DNA of 64,000 nt from Actinoplanes auranticolor (lineage in GTDB: Bacteria; Actinomycetota; Actinomycetes; Mycobacteriales; Micromonosporaceae): positions 1 through 64,000 of the forward strand of contig NZ_BOQL01000066.1 in assembly GCF_018332655.1 (NCBI RefSeq). Direction: 5' to 3'. Both the position numbers and the translations under genes were made by a program. The stretch's first letter is position 1. The number at the start of each line of letters is the position of its first letter. Positions 58,866 to 64,000 of this stretch are shown piece by piece. Below the pieces are notes generated by a model. The model worked only from the letters and a program-made list of their open reading frames with translations, was not told the DNA's origin and made no database searches.

Positions 58866-59962
58866 GCCTGCACCTTCTCCCTGTCCTGGGCCTTCGCCGC
58901 CTCGACCAGCGAGGGGTGGGTGGGCGCGTCCGGCACGTGGGCCGGCTTGAGCGCCGCGAACTCCTTGCGCAGCACCGGTACGACCTCCTCGCCCAGCAGG
59001 TCGAGCTGCTCCAGCACGGTCTTCAGCGGCAGGCCGGCGTGGTCCAGCAGGAACAGCTGGCGCTGGTAGTCGCCGACGTAGTCGCGGAAGCCCAGGGTGC
59101 GGTCGATGACCTGCTGGGGACTGCCGACGGTCAGCGGCGTCTCCCGGGTGAAGTCCTCCAGGCTCGGTCCGTGGCCGTAGACCGGGGCGTTGTCGAAGTA
59201 CGGCCGGAACTCCTTGACCGCGTCCTGGCTGTTCCTGCGCATGAAGACCTGGCCGCCGAGGCCGACGATGGCCTGGTCCTCGGAGCCGTGGCCGTAGTGG
59301 GCGTAGCGCTGGCGGTAGAGGCCGACCATCCGCTGGGTGTGCTCCTTGGGCCAGAAGATGTGGTTGGCGAAGAAGCCGTCGCCGTAGAAGGCGGCCTGCT
59401 CGGCGATCTCGGGGCTGCGGATCGAGCCGTGCCAGACGAACGGCGGGACGCCGTCGAGCGGGCGCGGGGTCGAGGTGAACGACTGCAGCGGGGTCCGGAA
59501 CTTGCCCTTCCAGTCGACGGTGTGCTCGCGCCAGAGCCGGTGCAGCAGGGCGTAGTTCTCGATGGCCAGGGGGATGCCGGCGCGGATGTCCTTGCCGAAC
59601 CACGGGTAGACCGGGCCGGTGTTGCCGCGGCCCATCATCAGGTCGACCCGGCCGTCGGCCAGGTGCTGCAACATCGCGTAGTCCTCGGCGATCTTGACCG
59701 GGTCGTTGGTCGTGATCAGCGTCGTGGACGTGGACAGCAGCAACCGCTCGGTCCGCGCGGCGACGTGGCCGAGCAGCGTGGTGGGCGACGACGGCACGAA
59801 CGGCTCGTTGTGGTGCTCACCCAGAGCGAAGACGTCGAGCCCGACCTCCTCGGCCTTCTGCGCGATGGCGACGATGGCCTTGATCCGCTCGTGCTCGGTC
59901 GGCTGCCGCCCGGTCGTGGGGTCCGGCGTGACATCGCCGACGGTGAAGATCCCGAACTGCAT
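58862..59962 (-). CDS. LLM-class flavin-dependent oxidoreductase (CE1758 type)
   Basis: Bacterial-luciferase-like monooxygenase of 366 residues: QFGIFTVGDVTPDPTTGRQPTEHERIKAIVAIAQKAEEVGLDVFALGEHHNEPFVPSSP, then SSTTLITTNDPVKIAEDYAMLQHLADGRVDLMMGRG in outline, and the substrate-side region FVWHGSIRSPEIAEQAAFYGDGFFANH. It needs reduced flavin from the partner reductase. The natural substrate is unknown. The ATG with AGGAG upstream is chosen. A MarR-type half-palindrome lies about 60 bases upstream. Confidence 0.92.
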   Translation of the reverse strand: MQFGIFTVGDVTPDPTTGRQPTEHERIKAIVAIAQKAEEVGLDVFALGEHHNEPFVPSSPTTLLGHVAARTERLLLSTSTTLITTNDPVKIAEDYAMLQHLADGRVDLMMGRGNTGPVYPWFGKDIRAGIPLAIENYALLHRLWREHTVDWKGKFRTPLQSFTSTPRPLDGVPPFVWHGSIRSPEIAEQAAFYGDGFFANHIFWPKEHTQRMVGLYRQRYAHYGHGSEDQAIVGLGGQVFMRRNSQDAVKEFRPYFDNAPVYGHGPSLEDFTRETPLTVGSPQQVIDRTLGFRDYVGDYQRQLFLLDHAGLPLKTVLEQLDLLGEEVVPVLRKEFAALKPAHVPDAPTHPSLVEAAKAQDREKVQA

Positions 59963-60020
59963 GACCGCTCCTGAGCTCCGGGGCGGAACCTGACGTCCCG
60001 CACTGCCCCGCACAACGCCT

Positions 60021-60036
60021 TTGACTCGTCAACTAT
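60021..60036. promoter_or_regulatory. MarR-type operator before the flavin operon
   Basis: Read on the minus strand the site is ATAGTTGA-CGAG-TCAA. It shares TAGTTGACGA(C/G)TCAA with the palindrome before the LigB dioxygenase gene at 38.4 kb and lies just upstream of the luciferase-like gene. Confidence 0.65.
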
Positions 60037-60201
60037 TTCAGATTCAAAGAACCCGGCGGAAGTGGGGTCTCGATCACACCGTGCGGAACCGCCGGACGCC
60101 CGCCCGCACCGTCACCGTGGCCGCAGTTCCGGTCGCCGCATCCCCGTCCGAGCGGTCGACTACCAGCTGGTGGCTTGCGGGCGGGGCGATCGCAGCCGTC
60201 C

Positions 60202-61563
60202 TCAGCGGCCCTGCAGGCGCTTGACGTTGTCGCCGAAGGTCCAGCCCTTCGAGCCGTCCCAGTTGGCCGACCAGGTCATCAGGCCCTTGAGGCTGCCGTT
60301 GAAGCTGTTCCAGGATTGCGTCACCAGCGCCGGCGTCATGTAGCCGCCGCCCGCTCCGACCTGTGCCGGCAGGCCGGGGACCTGCTTGTCGTACGGGACC
60401 CGGATCGTCGTGCCCTGGATGACCAGGCCATTGTTGAGGCAGGTGGTCTGGGCGACGAAGCCCTGCACCGTGCCGGCGCCGTACGAGTCACCGGCGCAGC
60501 CGTACATGCTGCCGTTGTAGTACTGCATGTTCAGCCACCAGAGCCGGCCGTTGTCCGCGTACTTCTTGATGATCGGCAGGTACGAGCCCCAGATCGAGCC
60601 GTACGTGACGCTGCCGCCGGTGACGTACGCGGTCTCCGGCGCCATGGTCAGCCCGAAGGTGGCCGGCATCCGCGCCAGCACGCCGTCGATGATGCGGATC
60701 AGGTTGGCCTGCGAGGCCGACAGGGTGGTGATGCTGCCGCTGCCGGTCAGGCCGGTCTCGATGTCGATGTCGATGCCGTCGAAGTTGTATCGCTGGAGGA
60801 TCGGCACGATCGTCGCCACGAAGCGGTCGGCCACCACGCTGGAGCTGAGATCGATGCCGGCCGCCGCGCCGCCGATCGACATCAGCAGGGTCGCACCGGC
60901 CGCCTTGGCCGCGCACATCTCGGCCGGGGTGGAGACCTTCACCCCGACGTCCATGCCGTTCTCCCACAGCACCGTGCCGTCGGAGCGGATCACCGGGAAC
61001 GCCGCGTTGATGACGTTGTAGCCGTGCTGGCCGAGCCGGCTGTCGTTGATCGGAATCCAGCCCAGGCCGGGGTGCACGCCGTTGCTCGCGCCGTCCCAGT
61101 TCTCCCAGTAGCCGACGAGCACCTTGCCGGCCGGGCGGGACTTCACCGCGCAGGTGGAGCTGCCGGGCGGCGGAGTGGTCGTGGGCGGCGGAGTGGTGGG
61201 CGGCGGGGTCGTCGGGGGCGGGGTCGTGGGAGGCGGGGTGGTCGGCGGCGGGGTGGTGGGGGTGCCGCCGGTGCAGGAGCCGAGGTCACGCCAGAGGGAC
61301 GGCGTGGCGGCCGGGTTCCAGCCGGCTCCGGCGTGCGCGGTGTGCGTCACCAGGGCCGAGTAGAGCTTGCCGGAGTAGGTCGCCTGGGCGCCGGCGGGGT
61401 AGGTGTTGCCCTCCGCCCAGCCGGGCGCGGTGCAGGCCACCGCGGCCGCCGGCACCGGGGCGCCGGTCACCGCCACCATGCCGCTCGGCGCGAGGCCCAC
61501 CGCCGTGGCCATCGTCATGGCAGCCGCCGCTGCCAGCGCGAAGAGGGTACGACGTCTACTCAT
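60202..61563 (-). CDS. Secreted family 18 chitinase with chitin-binding domain
   Basis: Exported chitinase of 453 residues. It has a signal peptide (RRRTLFALAAAAAMTMATAVG...), a CBM5/12 chitin-binding module (WAEGNTYPAGAQATYSGKLYSALVTHTAHAGAGWNPAATPSLWRDLG, about 49-96), a Thr/Pro linker (101-133) and a GH18 barrel. The catalytic motif DGIDIDIE (262-269) places the acid at Glu269; GATLLMSIGG and MQYYN are other family blocks, and the C-terminal tryptophan is in LMTWSANWD. It resembles ChiC/ChiD-like bacterial chitinases. AGGAG precedes the ATG. I see no DasR-type box upstream. Confidence 0.95.
   Translation of the reverse strand: MSRRRTLFALAAAAAMTMATAVGLAPSGMVAVTGAPVPAAAVACTAPGWAEGNTYPAGAQATYSGKLYSALVTHTAHAGAGWNPAATPSLWRDLGSCTGGTPTTPPPTTPPPTTPPPTTPPPTTPPPTTTPPPGSSTCAVKSRPAGKVLVGYWENWDGASNGVHPGLGWIPINDSRLGQHGYNVINAAFPVIRSDGTVLWENGMDVGVKVSTPAEMCAAKAAGATLLMSIGGAAAGIDLSSSVVADRFVATIVPILQRYNFDGIDIDIETGLTGSGSITTLSASQANLIRIIDGVLARMPATFGLTMAPETAYVTGGSVTYGSIWGSYLPIIKKYADNGRLWWLNMQYYNGSMYGCAGDSYGAGTVQGFVAQTTCLNNGLVIQGTTIRVPYDKQVPGLPAQVGAGGGYMTPALVTQSWNSFNGSLKGLMTWSANWDGSKGWTFGDNVKRLQGR
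61165..61257 (-). repeat. 15-bp coding repeat for the chitinase Thr-Pro linker
   Basis: Six or so imperfect tandem units encode TTPPP. The repeat length can change by slippage, altering the distance between binding module and catalytic domain. Confidence 0.8.
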
Positions 61564-61918
61564 GGCCGCTCCTGACGCATCGATGCCCTGCCCGGTCTCC
61601 CCATCTTCACGGTGATGAACTTAAATATCAAGGGTTGTTAACAGAAGGCAGCGGCGGGGTGGATCTCCATTGACGACAGCACCGGATTCTGGTTCGCTGC
61701 CTGCTCGCGGGAGCAGTTCGCCCGAGTGGGCGACGCCCAATGGGGTGGTACGCCAGAATGTAAGAAACCTGTGCTGCGCGGCGAGTGACGACGGACGTAC
61801 CTATGTCGTAAGTTGCACCGCAGAACGTGGGGTGTACCGAAGCACTAGAGTGGAGTAAGTCGCCTTTCTGGGGCCAGCTTCCACGACCGCGACCGCTACC
61901 ATCGCCGGAGGAAGTTCC
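61564..61918. other. 355-base divergent region between chitinase and SCO2525-type genes
   Basis: I see no gene in it. An AT-rich island (TTAAATATCAAGGGTTGTTAAC, read in two parts at 61621-61641) lies about 60 bases before the chitinase start and probably holds its promoter. On the other strand TAGAGT at 61846-61851 is a possible -10 for the methyltransferase gene, which has its own GGAGGA ribosome-binding site. Confidence 0.5.
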
Positions 61919-62713
61919 GTGCCCGACCCGGACCCGCGTTTCGACTCGGCGATCGACATCGCGCCGCCGCCGGTCGATGCCGAGCCTTCGGTCAATGCCG
62001 ACTTCCCGTGGGATGCGTTCGACTCCACCGCGTACTTCGAGCACAACTACAGCTCGCTGCGCGCCGACGACGAGAAGATCATCGACATCGTCGCCCGCTT
62101 CTTCCAGGACAACGAGCTGCGCCGGCTGCGACCTCAGGCGATCGACGTGGGCGCCGGCGCCAATCTCTACCCGGCCCTGATGATGCTGCCCTTCGCCGCC
62201 GAGCTGACCTTGTGCGAGCGGGCGTTCTCCAACCGGCAGTGGCTCGAGGCCGAGATCCTCCAGCCGCACCCGTCGTGGTGGCAGTTCTGGTCCCACATGA
62301 ACGTCGGACGCGAGGCCTACCGCCCGATCAAGAACCCGTTCGATCTGCTCGGCCGGCGCGCCCGGGTGACCAAGGGCAACATCTTCAGCCTCCCGCCGGG
62401 CCGCTACGACCTCGGCACGATGTTCTTCGTCGCGGAGTCGATCACCAACCGCGAGAGCGAGTTCGTCCGCGCGACCCGCTCGTTCGTCAACTCCCTGAAA
62501 CCGAAGGCCCCGTTCGCGGCCGCCTTCATGCGCAACTCCTCCGGCTACCGGGTCGGCAGCAGCAGCTTCCCGGCGTGCTCGGTGGACGAGGACGACGTCC
62601 GGGCGGCGCTGGCCCCGGTCGCCGGCGGTGTCACCATCCAGACAGTGGAAAGCAAGAGCCTGCGTGACGGATACTGCGGAATGATGGTGGCCACCGGCTT
62701 CAAGAAGGCGTAA
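61919..62713 (+). CDS. SCO2525-family SAM-dependent methyltransferase
   Basis: Protein of 264 residues. After an acidic Pro-rich lead, WDAFDSTAYFEHNYSSLRADDEKIIDIVARFF precedes the SAM motif AIDVGAGANLYPALMML (74-90), followed by LTLCERAFSNRQWLEAEI and NIFSLPPGRYDLGTMFFVAESITNRESEF. It resembles the phenylethanolamine N-methyltransferase-like group named after S. coelicolor SCO2525. The GTG start follows GGAGGA. It precedes an SCO2524-type gene, as in Streptomyces, where the cluster continues with an SCO2523-type P-loop protein. Substrate unknown. Confidence 0.85.
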   Translation: MPDPDPRFDSAIDIAPPPVDAEPSVNADFPWDAFDSTAYFEHNYSSLRADDEKIIDIVARFFQDNELRRLRPQAIDVGAGANLYPALMMLPFAAELTLCERAFSNRQWLEAEILQPHPSWWQFWSHMNVGREAYRPIKNPFDLLGRRARVTKGNIFSLPPGRYDLGTMFFVAESITNRESEFVRATRSFVNSLKPKAPFAAAFMRNSSGYRVGSSSFPACSVDEDDVRAALAPVAGGVTIQTVESKSLRDGYCGMMVATGFKKA

Positions 62714-62747
62714 CCAGACCCACGGACGGGTAGGTGACGGCACACCG

Positions 62748-64000
62748 ATGCAGATCCAGCCACGTCAACAGTTGCTCGACATCTGGCGGGCGATCGCCCG
62801 GCTCTCCTATGCGGACGGTGGCTGGCGTTTCGGCGGCCGGGACGGCACGAATTCCATCAGCGACGCCGAGCAGCTACTCTGCCTGATGGCACCGGCCACC
62901 GAGATCCCCCTCTTCCGGCTGGACAACCCCGACGCCGCCAACCGCGACGTGCTCGACGCGCTGGACGCGCTCGGTGACGACATCCAGGTGCCGCAGCGGC
63001 TGATGGAGGCCCTCACCTCCTACATCAAGCGCTACACCGCGCCCGACGGCACGCCCAGCTTCTCCGGCGGCTCCTACTTCCGCCCGGAGTTCGAGGGCGA
63101 GGAGATCAAGATCGAGCAGCGCGAGCTCGACGTGGTGGACTCGTTCTCCATCTCGGTGACGCTGATGCTCGCGATCCTCGGCTTCACCCAGATCTTCCGG
63201 CAGATCGTCACCCGGCCCCGGCTGATCGAGCAGGTGATCGAGCTGGAGACGCGGGCCAGCCAGCGCCTCACCGCGGCGATGGTGGGCCTGCTGCGCAGCT
63301 TCTCGGTCAACGTCTTCTCGGCCGACGAGCCGTACGGCCGCGAGCTGCTCCGCACGGTCAACCAGGAGCGCCGCCCGACCCTGCAGGTCGTGGAGGAGCT
63401 GCGGGAAGCCCTGCGGGAGATCAACGCCCGGCTCCGCGACGACGTCACCATCGGTTCCGGTGCCGCCGAGGGCAGCGAGCTGGACCTGCCGAACAGGCTG
63501 TTCGAATGCGGCTGGAGCTGGGGCCTGGTCACCGACGCCCCGCAGATCGAGACCACCTCCGAGGTCGGTGTGCAACGGGCCGGCGTGGCGCAGAACGCCC
63601 CGTACCTCTACTTCACCACCGTGGCGCTGGACGCCATCCAGGCGCTGTCCTCGGAACGCACCCGGCTGCTCGGCCTGCTCGACGAGGGCCAGCTCAAGCT
63701 GGCCCAGGCGTTGCAGCTGCGCTTCGAGCTGACCCGGTCGTACTGGGCCACGGTCGCCACCTTCGGATCCGCCCGGTGGCCGCTGGAGGACCTGCCCTGG
63801 CGCACCACCGACGGGGTCGAGTTCGACTACTTCAGCCTGCTGGTCAGCGGCATGGTGGTGCAGAACATGGTCGCCGTGCGCGCCACCAACGCCGACCTCA
63901 CCCGGGTGGCGGGCGTCCTGGACGAGCTGGCCAACCGCAGCCGCATCACCCGCCGGTCGTCGGAACGCGAGCCGGCGCTGGACGTGCACCACCCCGGCCT
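62748..64000 (+). CDS. SCO2524-family protein, truncated by the window end
   Basis: Open to the right edge for 417 codons without a stop, from an ATG 34 bases after the methyltransferase gene. It begins QIQPRQQLLDIWRAIARLSYADGGWRFGGRDGTNSISDAEQLLCLMAPATEIP and later shows ELDVVDSFSISVTLMLAILGFTQIF and NRLFECGWSWGLVTDAP. It is largely helical, with no signal peptide or known catalytic motif. The start and gene order match the SCO2524 family, whose role is unknown. The C-terminus is not in the window. Confidence 0.8.
   Translation, partial: MQIQPRQQLLDIWRAIARLSYADGGWRFGGRDGTNSISDAEQLLCLMAPATEIPLFRLDNPDAANRDVLDALDALGDDIQVPQRLMEALTSYIKRYTAPDGTPSFSGGSYFRPEFEGEEIKIEQRELDVVDSFSISVTLMLAILGFTQIFRQIVTRPRLIEQVIELETRASQRLTAAMVGLLRSFSVNVFSADEPYGRELLRTVNQERRPTLQVVEELREALREINARLRDDVTIGSGAAEGSELDLPNRLFECGWSWGLVTDAPQIETTSEVGVQRAGVAQNAPYLYFTTVALDAIQALSSERTRLLGLLDEGQLKLAQALQLRFELTRSYWATVATFGSARWPLEDLPWRTTDGVEFDYFSLLVSGMVVQNMVAVRATNADLTRVAGVLDELANRSRITRRSSEREPALDVHHPG

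Noticed and set aside
61165..61257. CRISPR-like short regular repeats
   Set aside because: The 15-bp units are in frame and encode the Thr-Pro linker of the chitinase; there are no spacers.
1..64000. tRNA, rRNA, IS element or prophage genes
   Set aside because: I saw no cloverleaf with a CCA or TTCRA core, no rRNA segment, no transposase or integrase motif and no terminal inverted repeats.

Overview
The window is very GC-rich and its codons almost always end in G or C. Genes are packed with 4-base ATGA/GTGA overlaps, GTG starts are common, and several starts look leaderless. Together with PaaR/PaaN-type phenylacetate genes, actinobacterial inositol genes (an IolC kinase followed by a Cgl0158-type aldolase), a CE1758/CE1759 flavin pair and SCO2525/SCO2524 family genes, this points to a filamentous actinomycete chromosome. 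Micromonosporaceae (Actinoplanes-like) is my best guess, but it is an inference. I see no tRNA, rRNA, CRISPR array, insertion sequence or integrase.

Layout. (1) 0.2-11.1 kb: a complete phenylacetate (paa) island. One arm runs leftwards (paaN, thiolase, enoyl-CoA hydratase, hydroxyacyl-CoA dehydrogenase, paaABCDE). The other runs rightwards (paaI, a TetR regulator, paaK). Both start at a 20-bp palindrome. (2) 11.1-14.9 kb: a scarred region with a LacI remnant that still abuts its operator, a decayed Gfo/Idh dehydrogenase fused to the tail of a sugar isomerase, an intact OmpA-like lipoprotein and a second broken isomerase. (3) 14.9-26.8 kb: a myo-inositol regulon with the leftward order iolC, aldolase, iolB, iolD, iolA/mmsA, iolE, ABC importer (binding protein, permease, ATPase), iolG, broken isomerase. 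It is divergent from a GntR regulator. (4) 26.8-27.7 kb: a MarR regulator divergent from a tautomerase.

(5) 27.8-31.3 kb is the most interesting locus: a short operon of a 100-residue double-membrane-span protein, a GNAT acetyltransferase and an 880-residue NB-ARC/TPR (NLR-like) protein. The membrane protein ends in GIQIGDGNTQHNRF and the NLR begins with GVQVGAGNFQTNIF. The same RHIM-like (I/V)Q(I/V)GxxN motif therefore sits on a putative membrane effector and on its putative sensor. This is the layout expected for amyloid-signalling immunity or regulated cell death. The TPR array carries a near-identical 126-bp duplication, consistent with a fast-changing sensor.

(6) 31.3-45.2 kb: housekeeping and accessory genes (mycothiol-dependent-isomerase-like protein, methyltransferase, GNAT, APC permease, GPP34 protein, DUF1800/DUF1501 pair, LigB-type dioxygenase, TerC, thioesterase, ECF sigma factor with a CU044_5270-type partner, secreted peptidase). 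(7) 45.2-57.5 kb: asparaginase, an ABC exporter with a frameshifted permease, a GntP permease, LacI plus GH3 glucosidase, and a YtrA-type GntR/ABC operon, with VOC and ROK gene fragments between them. (8) 57.5-64 kb: phosphatase, CE1759/CE1758 flavin pair, secreted GH18 chitinase, and the start of an SCO2525-SCO2524 conserved cluster that runs off the right end.

Two regulatory themes cross gene boundaries. A TAGTTGA-N4-TCAA operator occurs before both the LigB dioxygenase and the flavin operon, about 21.6 kb apart. At least five genes have a TAnnnT -10 box exactly 6-7 nt before the start codon, with no ribosome-binding site.
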